DNA of 64,000 bases from Chinchilla lanigera (taxonomy: Eukaryota; Chordata; Mammalia; Rodentia; Chinchillidae): assembly GCF_000276665.1 (NCBI RefSeq), contig NW_004955465.1:4752181-4816180 (forward strand). The letters are read 5' to 3'. A model generated the notes under the pieces. It was not told the DNA's origin and did no database searches. It worked only from the letters and a program-made list of their open reading frames with translations. Shown here piece after piece: positions 11,375 to 22,550 of this stretch. Within the stretch, counting starts at the first letter, position 1, and each line of letters opens with the position of its first letter. Position numbers and translations under genes: made by a program.

Positions 11375-11740
11375 AAATTTCTATTTTTCCCTCATTCCCC
11401 TCCCCTCCTTTCAATTCCTCTCCCCTGCTTATTTACAAACCTGTTTCCATTTTCCTTTTTATTCTCTTTTCTCTCCTTTTCTGTTCCTTCCCTTCCCTTT
11501 CTCTTTCCCATGTTCCCCTTCCTATTTGAATATTTTCTTCCTACTTCCCAGTATCTGTCATCCATTTTGGACCTTATTTGCACTTTCAGTTTCTCATACA
11601 AGAGAAACAATGAGATATCTAAACATGTGTGTCTGATTTAGTTCACTTAGAAGTATGGTCTCAAAGTGCATCCATTTACCTAAAAATGTCTCAAGTTTCT
11701 GTCTTCATTTTTTTTCAGGTGTTTTGGGTTTCTCTATGGG
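11375..11740 (-). repeat. antisense L1 fragment: ORF2 end and 3' UTR
   Basis: A polypyrimidine stretch (about 11385-11520) is the complement of an L1 purine-rich 3' UTR. It is followed by TTCACTTAGAAGTATGGTCTC and GCATCCATTTACC, the antisense of the L1 ORF2 C-terminal region. A related copy lies at 57175-57520. A 141-codon frame across it (11216-11641) is an artefact of the pyrimidine-rich repeat. Confidence 0.65.
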
Positions 11741-12979
11741 TATTCTAAGTACATAAAACTATCTGAAAAATAATGATGATGATAGTTTTGCTTCTACCTG
11801 CTTGTTTTTATTTTCCCACTTTTAATTGCTGTAGCTAGTACATTCAATATTAATTTTTTTAAAAATGACAAGAGGTGACAGTGACCATCTTTTTTTTTTT
11901 TTAAACAAATGCTGAACTGTAACTGCATAGAAAGCACAGGGTTAGAAACTTTGGTAAATGTCAAAAGATGATGATAATACTCAGATTTAGTTCCAAGGAA
12001 ATTAGTGACAGAAGAGGAAATGTGTAAGTTGATAACTCTAATTCAAGGAAAATCTTGATAGGAAAGAAATAAAATACCATGGAACTTTAGATGAAATACA
12101 GAGAAGTTCTTGCCTTTAAATCTGCTAAGTTTTTGTGGTACCAGTGGGAGTGATATTGAGCCCTTGAATGGAATCATTTGAGGTCGGAGGTCCTAATAAG
12201 CCAAAGTTTGGAAGGGAAATTGCACGTAGGCAAAGTAGGAACGCAGTGCACAGTGATACAGAAGCTGGCAAATCCTGTTTTTAGTGTTTAGCATGGACAA
12301 CAAGAACTCCTAAAATGTTCATACTAGGAGCATCATTCCTCTGCATGCACAGGTTTTAGTCCTGGACTTAAAACTGGGATTGTTCTTCATGATCAAGGTT
12401 TTCATGATTCGAAATGATTATTCCTTTGTTCTTTCATGCTTTTCCTGGTGAAAAAGTTAAAGTTGCTCTTTGTAGTCATGCTTTCATTTTCTGCCATTTC
12501 CAGTTACCTACTGTTAATTTTATTCCAAAAATAGTCAATGGGAGTGATTCAAATATTTGAAATTGTGCAACATTCTTAGCAGTGTGATGATATCTCGTAC
12601 TGTTTCATCCCAGCCCTTTGGGGACAGATATAATCCCTTTGTCCATGCTATAAATGCTACCTTACTATTCTACACTTACTAGCAGTACCAGTTATCAGAG
12701 GGACTGTCAGGGTATCCAGCGCTTATGTAAAAGAAACTCTTATTTTACTCACTAATAATAGCTCCACAGTGCAACATTAGTGATACTGGTAATTTTATTA
12801 TTTTTATATTTTTCTATGTTCTTGTTAGTTACTGTTCTTAGTCTCTTATTGTGTCTGATTTATGAATTAAACTTGATAATAGGTATGTATGTCCAGGAAA
12901 ATGTATCTCACACACAGTATATCTTATTTCAGCATGCATTGGGAATCTTGGTCTTGGAAAATATTCTTCAAGGAATTTC
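11741..12979. other. unique DNA, nothing recognised
   Basis: AT-rich DNA with T-runs and no supported gene. The first part may be further degraded L1. Confidence 0.4.
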
Positions 12980-13365
12980 TGTGCTACTTCATCTTGATTG
13001 TCAACATGACTGAATTAAGAGGCCCCTAAGGAGGAGATTGGATTGTGGCGACCCTAACCTCAACAATGGTTTAATCCATCAGCGTGTTCATGGCTGAATG
13101 GGCTATACGGAATTGGGGACCAATTGGAGAAAATAGATCATGGGATATCACTTTGGGGACCATTTCCGATCCTTCCTCTGAGCCTCTTTGCCTGCTGCAT
13201 GCTTCCACATGTTTCCTTCTCCATGCCTTTGTGCTCTGACGCTTCTGCTTTGGAGCTAGCCAACCATGTATGAAAACTTCTGACATTGTGAGCCAAATAA
13301 GCCTTTTATCTCTTAACTTGTGTATATCAGGCACTTTGCCAACAACTGAAAAGCTGATCAACACA
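12980..13365 (+). mobile_element. solo MaLR/ORR1-like LTR
   Basis: It starts TGTGCTACTTCATCTTGATTG and then 'tcaacatgactg', and ends GCTGATCAACACA. The internal 'tgtgagccaaataagcctttt' and 'tatatcaggca' segments include the LTR poly(A)-signal region, typical of rodent MaLR LTRs. No flanking internal ERV sequence. A 128-codon antisense frame (13071-13457) lies in this LTR and is not a gene. Confidence 0.7.
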
Positions 13366-13494
13366 ACTACTGTGTAAGGAACTAGAGTAAACTTCATCTC
13401 CTGAAGGTCCTTGTTACTCCTGGAGAAATGAAATTCAAATCTGAAGAAGGCACCCATTAAAAAGAAACATAAAAAACCTTCTACAAAAAGATAT

Positions 13495-13855
13495 TGCTGT
13501 GGTTTGTGTCTAGATGGTCCCCCTAAAGTCTCATGTGGTCATAGGGTTTTTTTTTGAGGTGGCTGAATCTAGAGTGTGTGATTGCTTTGTAGTGCAATTT
13601 TGGGATTAAGGGCGGTACTGCCCTAATCCCAGTATAATGGATACAATAAAAGGAACAGAAAGATACTTTTTTCCTCTTGTTGCTTTTGCTATCTTCCACT
13701 GCCATGAACTGTTGCCCCTCTGCCATGCCACCCTGCCTTGGAGCCAGCCAGTTGGGGACTGAAACATCTATAAACTGAGCTAAATAAACTTTTTGTCCCT
13801 TAATTTGGGACAGTGGATATTTTGTTCCAACAATGAGAGAAAAGTAACTAAAACA
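13495..13855 (+). mobile_element. solo MaLR-type LTR
   Basis: A 361-bp LTR begins TGCTGTGGTTTGTGTCTAGA and ends AAGTAACTAAAACA, the standard MaLR termini. It contains a CTAAATAAACTTT poly(A)-signal region and GGATATTTTGTTCCAACA near the 3' end. The flanks GATAT (13490-13494) and GCTAT (13856-13860) match at 4 of 5 positions, a plausible eroded target-site duplication. Confidence 0.8.
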
Positions 13856-15064
13856 GCTATTTAGTTGAAAGAAAAGAGATTATTTAATTCAGTGAAGTAA
13901 GCATGCTTTAAGTAACTAAATTTAGATGCAATAAGGGGTGGAGGGTAGGAAATGTGAAATAAAATGAGTTGGAGCCTGCAGTGCTCATAATGGAGTAAAA
14001 TGCATGTATTAGAAGACAAAAGAGATACTAGGATTCTAAATTTAACTTTGTCCCTGACCATTTGATCGATAAAAGTCAAATTGTGTAATTTCCAAAAGAA
14101 AATTTCCTTTTTTTTTTCCTCTATAAAATTAAGCGACTAGCACTAGCCCACCTTTCCTCTAAACTTAAAGGGAAAAATCAAGAACAGTGTCTTCAATTAA
14201 GTGTTTAACAAATAAATCCTGGAAATGTAAGCAGAGCAACAGATATTCTGGGTTATTCCACGTGTCAGTCTTTGTCTATGGTTCACTTCCATTTAGAGAG
14301 AAAACTTTCTTTTTAAAAGCCATGATTTTTTTTAAAAGGACATTTGGAAACTCAACATACTCTTCAACAAATAAAAAGCGAAAACATCTGGTATACCAAG
14401 TAGAAAGGGAAAAGGAAATGGGCTATTTAGGGACACCATCTTTTAACAGTGCAGGTGTATATTGATAATCATTTGGCTAGAACAATGCTTTGCCAAGCTT
14501 AGCTCCAGATATCTGCTTTGAAGAAATTGTAGATAACTGAGAATAGTGTCTATAAAGGCTTTGCTCTCCATTCCTGTCCATGACATAAAGTTTCTGTACA
14601 CTGGGCTGTTTTACATTTATAGTCCTGCATTTGTAATCTGAGATGTGTTAAATCTGCTTCATTTTACAAACACTTGATCCGTCATAAGTTAAAGATTACA
14701 ATGGGGAGGGGTTTACATACCACATAACATGGTTCCATAAGAGAAGAATGAATCTTCCCTACGTAACAGAGAAGTCAAGAATCAAACACTGGAACCAAAG
14801 CACAACTGAAAAACTTTCAGAGCTCACCACCTCTCAGCAGCTTCTGTCAAGTACAGAGTCAGTAACAGGAGCTGACAGAATGATCTCTAGTCCACTTTTC
14901 AGCCTAAAAGTCATCAAATAACATGTTTCCGTTTCATACACATTTCAGATATACTATAAAATTCCATAAGATGCTATTTTTAAACCCTTGACTATTAAAC
15001 AGGAAGTATTTATTTTAGAATCAAGTACAGTGTTAATATCAACATTTATTTATTTATTTATTTT
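13856..15064. other. unique DNA with a possible MIR fragment
   Basis: Mostly unrecognised. About 14020-14170 has the rhythm of a MIR (GATTCTAAATTTAACTTTGT, then a T-run, then CTATAAAATTAAG), but the match is weak. The small open frames are not supported. Confidence 0.35.
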
Positions 15065-15171
15065 TAATTTTTTTGTTTGTTTGTTTTGTTTTTTTCCAGT
15101 ACTGGGAATCAAACTCATGACCTTGTGCTTGCCAGGCAGGTGCTGTGCTGCTAAGCTAAATCCCCAGCCCC
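15065..15171 (-). mobile_element. ID SINE in reverse orientation
   Basis: T-tail, then CCAGTACTGGGAATCAAACT (B-box side) and GCTAAATCCCCAGCCCC (5' end). The flanks ATATCAACATTTATTTA (from 15035) and GTATCAATATTTATTTA (from 15173) are a target-site duplication with few mismatches. This copy has the simpler GTACT tail without the GGAGAAAAACC extension. Confidence 0.9.
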
Positions 15172-15664
15172 AGTATCAATATTTATTTAAATATATGCTA
15201 AAGAATTAAAAGATACTATCAAGTGTTATCTTCCTTTTGAATAGTTATGTGGTAAATAGCTCATGGGATGCTAGGATGTTCTTGACAGTAGAAATTGTAG
15301 GAATTTTTGATATACTAAAGTACATTCTGACTCTGCAAGAGGAGAGAAATTTTTCGTTATATTTCCCAAAGATGTTTTATAGCAGAAGCCTTGTGAGATG
15401 ATACAATGGTACTATGACTCTGAGGTGCTTCTTAGTGCCAAGATTTTATACTTACATCAAATCTGTTTAATTTATGTATTGAAAACTGAGGCTCATTCTG
15501 TATGGAGTACCATATTAGAAGCTATGGATAGACACAAAGCAGCAGTACACTTACCATTGCTCCCGAGGAGCTGGTGATGCCTGGAGAAAAGAGGTGGTCA
15601 GAAGGTGATTTCCTTGAAGTTTTGGCTTTTTTATGTTTTGGAAAACCTTTAATTTGTCCTTTAA

Positions 15665-15725
15665 TTATATTAGTATGTAGCACATAATAGGTACTTGGTA
15701 AATATTTATTGAATGAATGGATGAT
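15665..15725 (+). repeat. MIR/L2 3'-end fragment
   Basis: TAGCACATAATAGGTACTTG and 'gtaaatatttattgaatgaatg' match the 3' end shared by L2 and MIR-type elements. Confidence 0.6.
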
Positions 15726-15984
15726 TGTAAAGTTGTCTAATGTTAGACTATTAAGGAAGGAACAATTTAACATCCTTGAACAGGGACTACTGAGTGATTT
15801 TCCTTTTTTCAGGGAGGATTATATATAAAATACATGAGATTTTGACAATCAAGCTTGTAGGCAGCTATACTCTTACTAGGATGGTTGAATGATATATTTA
15901 TTCCATTTTCCCCAAGATTTCCAAGTGACAAAGACATCCTATTTTTCTTATAAAATGATATTGCGTTATATGAATATATTTGGG

Positions 15985-16065
15985 GACTTTTCAGTGAAGT
16001 ACAACTGGATTCAAACCTTAATTCTGTTACTTCCTGTGTAATTTTCCTTACATCAGTTTCATTCG
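15985..16065 (+). repeat. MIR core fragment
   Basis: GGATTCAAACCTTAATTCTGTT, 'acttcctgtgtaattttcctta' and CATCAGTTTCATTC are in MIR core order. Ancient fragment. Confidence 0.6.
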
Positions 16066-16779
16066 CCAAAATATTTCAATAAGCCAATTTACCAGGTAAT
16101 TCAGCTTACTGCTTTACACTATACTATAAATCCATTTCCTCTCCTTATATCACCAAAATAGAGCTAATTATTTGGAAGTATTGTGATGCCTATACTTATT
16201 AAAATACTTATTGAAGTTTTAATGCATATATTTATTATCCCTTTTGCAGTCCTTTATTTGTTAATTACAGGTTATATTTATCTTACTTTGTTGTCTATTC
16301 TAAACCTATCTATATTATAATTTTAATCACCTCAATGAGTTCTTGGGTTCGGTATTCAGGAGTGTATAGACTCAAAGTTCAGAAAATGATCCAAGAAAAA
16401 TTTTAACCACTACACTCACAACACAAATGCCAAGCAAACTAACAGATAAAAATAAGATCCCAAGCAAAACACATTAAGTAAATCACCAGTAATACACCCA
16501 GCTGTAATAGAAACACTTTAAGTAGGTCTGATCCATTGGCACAGACACACTCAGATAACAAATCATATTCTTCGTGAGATATACTCAAATTGGATTTGCA
16601 TCTAACAGGCCAAGTAAATATGAAAAGACTGCCAAGTCTCCCCAGCGATCTCATATATTTACATTCTCTGCATTTGGCAATAACAAGGGAGAAAATAAAA
16701 GATATTTCAATCTTCAAGAAGAAACAGTGCCATGCAGAGAGAAAGGGAGAAAGGTTTGTTTTGATATTTAAAATAAATA
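16066..16779. other. unique DNA, nothing recognised
   Basis: AT-rich. Overlapping opposing frames at 16439-16787 have no recognisable product. Confidence 0.45.
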
Positions 16780-16970
16780 ATGCCTAACAGTTACTAAATG
16801 CTTGTTATGTGCAGTGCACGCCATTATACCCTCTGTATTAATGATTGTGTTTCAGGCTCACCGTCATTCACCCAAAAATGCAAGAGTAAGTAGCTTGCCT
16901 GACATGATTAGGTTAGTATGATGTTGACTTGAGGTCTGAAGCAGGACTAAGCCCAGGGATGTATAATCTT
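16780..16970 (-). repeat. MIR SINE in reverse orientation
   Basis: ACTAAATGCTTGTTATGTGC begins the antisense 3' end. It is followed by a 'gtaagtagcttgcctgacatgatt' segment and a GAGGTCTGAAGCAGGACTAA region that fit the antisense MIR core. Confidence 0.65.
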
Positions 16971-17079
16971 TCTAATTATTGAAAACATCATTATTTTTCT
17001 TGGATTTTGAATAAAAAAGTTTGGAGAAAGTGATGTTGAAGATGCTTGTTAGAGAAACGAACTCAGCTAGCCTTTCCTT

Positions 17080-17230
17080 AGTATCTGCAATCGCTCACCT
17101 TATCCACAAATGATAGGCTCCAAGACTCCCAGCGGATGCCTGAAATTACAGACAGCACTAAGTCCTGTAATTGAATGCCCTTTCTAACACACCTAAGCAC
17201 TTACCATATGCTGTGACCATCACTTTGTGA
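17080..17230 (+). mobile_element. Tigger-type DNA transposon fragment
   Basis: The segment TTAGTATCTGCAATCGC, CACAAATGATAGGCTCCAAG and CAGCGGATGCCTGAAAT has the look of Tigger-family terminal sequence (the 'gataggttccaagacccccagtggatgcctgaaa' pattern). Truncated; no transposase. Confidence 0.6.
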
Positions 17231-17349
17231 GCTGGAGGTACCACAGCCAACAGGAAATACATTTCTTTTTCCTTCTTCACAGTTTCTGGGAAAGAAGACT
17301 CATTCTTACCTTCACTCTTTGCAACCTTAGCATCTGTTTTTTCTCTCCT

Positions 17350-17682
17350 TGATACACTGAAGTTTCAGTTCATGGTTGGCTAGCTCCAAGGCAGACACAG
17401 GATGGCAGGGGGTATGGTGGGGGGAAAGGTGCTCAGCTTCAACCATGGTAGCCAGGAGCCAGAGTGGGCAGGGCGGGCCTGGGAAGGGAGACACACGACT
17501 CCCCCTCGCTCCCGGGCCTCTCGGTGACCTGTGTCTTCCAACCGGGATCTGCTTTTTCATAGTACATTTAGTTCTGAACTCTTCAGCTGAGTATAAGCAC
17601 CTGCATGATCCAATCTTTTCCCAAAAGCCCCACCTCTGAACACGTGAGCCTATTGCAGGGCACTTTAGATCTAAACCATAAC
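17350..17682 (-). mobile_element. antisense MaLR-type LTR, CpG-rich
   Basis: It reads as the complement of the LTRs elsewhere in the window: CAGTTCATGGTTGGC, GCTCCAAGGCAGACACAGGA, GGTAGCCAGGAGCCAGAG and a terminal TCTAAACCATAAC. It retains several CpGs (about 17470-17550). Open frames in both strands here (up to 135 codons) come from this GC-rich LTR and are not supported as genes. Confidence 0.65.
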
Positions 17683-18570
17683 GCTTGTCCAGACGCCTCC
17701 GTGAACAATGTGACGCTCTCCCTCTGCGGGGCATTGTCCCTCTCTGTCATGCGCGGTTGCCGCAGACCATAGCAACAACGCACTACTATGTGGCTTGCTC
17801 TCTTCTACTAACTGAACTCAACCTTGAACCATATGTAGATTCTTCGTTCTAAATGCAATATTAATGTCCAGTCATCAAAACCTAGCTACACTCATTGAGA
17901 AAATTACTTTGGCATTTGTACATAAATACAAATATGTACACCCAAGTTTTATGTGTATATATGCATGCACATCAGCAGAGCATATTTTAGTATCCTGAAT
18001 CCTACTGTAGTTAAGAAATGCATGCCTTTCTATAAAACATGAAAAGCATCAACAGGTAAATTTGGCAACTTCCCTATTACGATCAATAAGAAATTCAAAC
18101 TTTATGCCTAAGCACGGAGACACAATTTATATGCCTTTTTGTAGTTCACAACTAGAAAATTTTATCATATAGAAATAAAAACAGTTTATACACAGATGTC
18201 ATCAAAATAATGACAGATATGGGAAGAGAACTCACAAAATGCAATTGCACAATGCGTCCCTATCTGTGGATAATGATTTTAATTAAATAATCGACACTGG
18301 TTTTGATGTTTTTGAAAACATTGATTTCCTTGGTGGGTAATGGAAAAACTCTTTTTTCTATAATGTTGTGTTTTTTTCCTTAAATAGAAAAAAAATTGGA
18401 TTTTCATTTTTTCTTCCTATTTACAGAGGAAATAAATATTTGTGAGAGAATTATAACAGACTGGAGTGCTTTTCATGTACCATTATAAATAAAAATAATC
18501 AAGCATTCACATTAGGTTGATATAATTACACACATTAAGAACTACGAAGTTGTTTGGTATTGGCAAGCAT
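17683..18570. other. unique DNA, nothing recognised
   Basis: AT-rich unique DNA with a GC-richer 17700-17770. No supported exon. Confidence 0.45.
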
Positions 18571-18586
18571 GCGCCCCTTATTTCTT

Positions 18587-18690
18587 TCTTTTTTTTTTTT
18601 TTTTGGTTTTTCTCCGGTACCAGGAACTGAACTCACGACCTTGCGCTTGCCAGGCAAGCGCTTTTTGCCGCTGAGCTAAATCCCCAGCCC
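18587..18690 (-). mobile_element. young ID SINE (GGAGAAAAACC-type tail)
   Basis: T-tail, GGTTTTTCTCCGGTACC (complement of the diagnostic 3' part), then the ID body to TCCCCAGCCC. It is flanked by GCGCCCCTTATTTCTT (18571-18586) and GCACCCCTTATTTCTT (18691-18706), a 16-bp target-site duplication with one mismatch, so insertion was recent. Confidence 0.95.
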
Positions 18691-18706
18691 GCACCCCTTA
18701 TTTCTT

Positions 18707-20503
18707 AATTGACCAAAGCAAGAGTAGCAGTTAGAGTCCAGGTATTTTAAATATTTGGAGTTGAAGCAAAGTTTAGAAGATGTACTTTGCCCATGTGAGA
18801 AACTCCGCAGGTTTCCAGAACAGATGCTGCTGTGGTATATCGGGTCTAGTTTTCTGTTCTGTACCAGGGAGAAAGATACACTATGTTTGATAATAGTTTT
18901 CCTCCTAGACTCAGAAGAGATCCCACAGTAATTAAATTTATTGTACAACCTTTCTCTTGCACACAATACTTCCATTCTCTGAAATGCATCCCACACGCCA
19001 CTGAAGCGGGGACTACCTTTTCCCTTCGGGTCCTTCTGTCTGTCACCTCTTAATGAACCACTCCTAGAATTTATATACTTTGAATATCATCACAATTGTT
19101 ATTTTTTGTGTGTTTTTCCATTTGCAGGTCTTCTTTCATTTAATTTATTGGTGGTGAGGGTTTCGTCTTCTTCCAGGATGTACCACATCTCTTAGTTAAT
19201 GCATGGCACCTTGTACACAATAAATAACTGTGTATGATACACAAGCAAGAAAGGAGATAGGGAGAGGAACTTTTAAAATTGTGATTTTTTTCCTTCTAGA
19301 AGAAATTGTAATTCAATTTTATAGTTTAAATTCATTTATCATTTTGACACAAAGGTCTACTGAGCTTTCAAGGAAGAGAATTCTTATGTAAACTACTTGA
19401 GAAATTGGAAAAGTATGAAAAAGCTCTTCAGTTTATGCTGTAAGGCTAGCATATCCCTGATAGAAAATCTAGATATCACACAGCACCCAAAACCTTTAGA
19501 TTCATATAACTTACACAAATAGGAACAGAGCTCATTACTAAAGGATGAAAACACTTTAGCGAGTATGCATTAAAATCATAAGATATTATACACAAAAGTT
19601 TTTGAGTCAAGGACTAAAAGGATTAATTGAAATTAAGAGCTTTTTACTGAGGTTATTCAGGATACTCAGCTTAATGGAGAATATTAAAATCTTACTACTT
19701 CTTCAGTATGTATTAATGGCATGAAGTAGTATATCTTTTATTTTACTATTCCATTAAATATTAATTTGTATTGGTGGGTTTTGCAAATAGGTAATCAAAG
19801 AAAAATATATTATTGAGAATGATCAAGAAGTTTCACCAACATGGCTATATATATTATAAATATATAAAACACAATTATTTTCTTTTAAATTCTAACAGCA
19901 ATAATAATATCACTTGATGTTCAATTGCAGCACAAACTGTTTAGTAATTAAATAAACAATGTGTTTGTACAACTTTCATAAATAATTCCAAAGTATCAGG
20001 GCTCTGAGATCCAACAATTTGCTCCTCTTTATTTTTGCGTATACTGTGGTCTATTTGAGTTACATTTTATCATATCTATTATATACTGTTTTGAAGAAGG
20101 ATCCAAATAAGCTCAATATTTTTTCAAAGAATAATTTGGGAATTTTTCAGGACACGTAAAAGGACCACAGCTTATCCAGCTAAATTCATCCTACCTCGGA
20201 ATCTGTGTACTCCTGCAGATACTTGTGCATTATAGGAAGGGAATGTGCCGCAATATATGATTTAATAAGCAAAGCATGATCTTATTATCATTAAAACAGT
20301 TTTAACAAACCTTGGTTTATCGATTTGACAGAGTATTATGAAAATATATTTTAAGTGAGAACATTCTAAATACAGTCATATTGAAGACTGTTTATATTAT
20401 TAAGTACAGGTGGTTAAGTCACAAAATAGTGTATTATGATAAAAAAATTAAATTTTCCTTTTCTTTGTTTGCATGTCTGTGTTTCATTAAGAAAAAAATT
20501 GTA
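18707..20503. other. AT-rich unique DNA, nothing recognised
   Basis: About 1.8 kb of repeat-poor, AT-rich DNA. TATATATATTATAAATATATA near 19845 is a small AT palindrome-like tract. No gene supported. Confidence 0.45.
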
Positions 20504-20515
20504 CATCAAACTCTT

Positions 20516-20616
20516 TTTTTTTTTTTTTTTTTTTTTGGTTTTTCTCCGGCACCGGGAACCGAACTCACGACCTTGCACTTGCCAGGCAGGTGCTTTGCCG
20601 CTGAGCTAAATCCCCT
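20516..20616 (-). mobile_element. young ID SINE, slightly 5'-truncated
   Basis: T-tail, GGTTTTTCTCCGGCACCGGG, and the body ending at AAATCCCC, so the terminal AGCCCC of full-length copies is missing. CATCAAACTCTT at 20504-20515 and again at 20617-20628 is a perfect 12-bp target-site duplication, which shows the truncation happened at insertion. Confidence 0.95.
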
Positions 20617-20849
20617 CATCAAACTCTTAAAAATGAGTATTCTGGAGTGTCAGGCAGATGGAAGATGAGCAGAAAATTGTATTATGTTACTCTCTACTCT
20701 TGAACTATTACTTTTTTAAACAATGAGAACTTGGCGAAATGCAAAAACAGGAAAAAGCTGAAAGCATTTGGGAAATATCATACAAGTTCAAAACAAAAGA
20801 ATAGTTTTCATGCTAACTACTTTTTTGGACTTCTTTGTCTTTCTTCCTC

Positions 20850-21195
20850 CTTTTCAATATCTTTTAAAATTTTAATAGACATTTTGGTACATATTTATGG
20901 GGCACAATGTTATATTTCAAAAGCCACATACATTGTATCATGATCAAATTGAGGTAATGGTATATCTATCATCTCAAACATTTATTGTTTGTTTGTATTA
21001 GGAATATTCAGAATGCTCTGTAATCAGCCTATTGAATCATAGAACATTAGGAGCTATTCCTGTCATCTGGTTGCATGCCTGTAACCCTTAACCATCCTCT
21101 CCTCCTTCTTCCCCCTTCCCTATATTTTTCAGCTTTGGTAACCACTGTTGTTTTCAGTATTTTTATGAGTTAAACGTCTTTAGATGATGTTTGAC
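20850..21195 (-). repeat. old L1 3' end, antisense
   Basis: Matches the antisense L1 3' UTR in order: TTTTGGTACATATTTATGGG, 'gcacaatgttatatttc', CATTGTATCATGATCAAATT, 'tatctatcatctcaaacattta', CATAGAACATTAGGAGCTATT and a pyrimidine-rich end. This is the L1M-type tail common to placental mammals. Confidence 0.75.
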
Positions 21196-21529
21196 TTGCT
21201 GTACCCATGTATTAACCTCCTTCCAAATCATCTCTAAAATGCTGAACCCCACCCACCTCGTGGTCCTCAGTGTGGGGGAAGCTTAGGTGTAGGCTGCTCC
21301 TCTGTTTGGCCACTGATCCATAATTCCAAGTCACTGAGCTCATGGGTTATACCCAGCACCTGCCAGAAAGTGGACATTCTCTACAATCACTGAGGTATGT
21401 AAAACCTAATATATATGTGTGTATTCTATAAATGTTTCTGAGGGAAATTCTGATGGCAGTTACAATACTATTTTGTCTAGAATGCTAGATTATTAATAAT
21501 AAAGAAAACCATAAATGATCTAAATCTTC
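21196..21529. other. unique DNA, nothing recognised
   Basis: Includes a GC-richer 21240-21370 that could be an old repeat I cannot name. Confidence 0.4.
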
Positions 21530-21640
21530 CTTCCTCATTGGGAAATTTGAATTTCAGAGTTTGATGACTGATCTTGAATCACATAATTAGGGGGTGGGGT
21601 TGAACCTGGAATTTTTTACTTTTAGTGCAGTTCCTTTCAC
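21530..21640 (-). repeat. MIR core fragment, antisense
   Basis: Segments 'tcctcattgggaaatttgaa', TCTTGAATCACATAATTAGG and GGTTGAACCTGGAATTT follow the antisense MIR core order. Confidence 0.6.
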
Positions 21641-22309
21641 ATAGAAGCCTTGGAATACTTTTCCTCCCATTTCCCCCTCAGTTGTTTTCATCTTAATGAC
21701 GCCTAAATTGATAGCTGAGTTTGAAAATACATGATACTGTTTCATTGGAAGGAGCTAATAATAGTTTCCCCACCAAAGGAAACCAAACATGCAATAATGT
21801 ATTATTTCTACTTTAAAACTGCTAAGAAAATTTGTGAGCTTTCATTAAACTCCACCAGGTCTTTTGTGGAAAAAAAAAAAAGCACATTCAAAATTCTATT
21901 TTGTGATTTGATACATTCTTTGGAGAACATGATTCAGATCATTTGCTTAAGTAGCTATATTTTGGATCAACCTAAATACAGAGCTGGTGATCTTAAAACA
22001 TGCAAATCTGTAAAGGAGGGAAGGGCTGGTTGCTTGAGCTCTTAACCTATTCGAGTTCCGACAGAGGAGCCCTGAGCAGCAGGCAGAGAGATGAGTGGCC
22101 TGTGGGTCACCAGAGCCCAAGGACAGTGTAGTCCTAGGTGCTGTGGAGGTGCGCAGTATAGAAAGAAAGACAAGAGAATTTCAAAGGAAGAGAGAATTAC
22201 GTTTGATGTATCTGCCAGTATTTATGTGAATTTTTTTCTATATTCCATTTCTTGGTGGTTTCCTTAAAAAATAATATATATTTTTTAAAAATTTCCCTCT
22301 CAATGTTGT
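21641..22309. other. unique DNA, nothing recognised
   Basis: No supported repeat or gene. A 104-codon frame (21731-22045) crosses an A-run and has no recognisable domain. Confidence 0.4.
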
Positions 22310-22550
22310 TTGAACCCTAGGTCATGGAGAAAGAAGTCCTGGGTTGTCGCATGGCAGAAAGGACAGAAGGCGAAAAGGTTCAAACTCTCTTCAAGCCCCC
22401 TGATAACTGGATTAATCCATTCACAATGGCAGAAACCTCATGACCCAAACAGCTGCGTTAGGACCTCCCACCTCCCAACGCTGTGGTGTGAGGAAACTGC
22501 ATTTCCAACACATGAATTTTGAGGGTCACACTCTGACTATAGTGCATTTC
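22310..22550 (-). mobile_element. antisense MaLR (MST/MLT-like) LTR fragment
   Basis: GGATTAATCCATTCACAATG, 'aacctcatgaccc', GGACCTCCCACCTCCCAAC and AACACATGAATTTTGAGGG follow the antisense order of MST/MLT-type MaLR LTRs. The expected outer end is degraded. Confidence 0.65.

Noticed and set aside
11216..11641. 141-codon Phe/Leu/Pro-rich frame
   Set aside because: Driven by the pyrimidine-rich antisense L1 3' UTR.
13071..13457. 128-codon minus-strand frame
   Set aside because: Almost entirely inside a MaLR-type LTR.
17327..17734. 135-codon minus-strand frame with Arg/Ser-rich start
   Set aside because: Lies in a CpG-rich antisense LTR; no recognisable domain.
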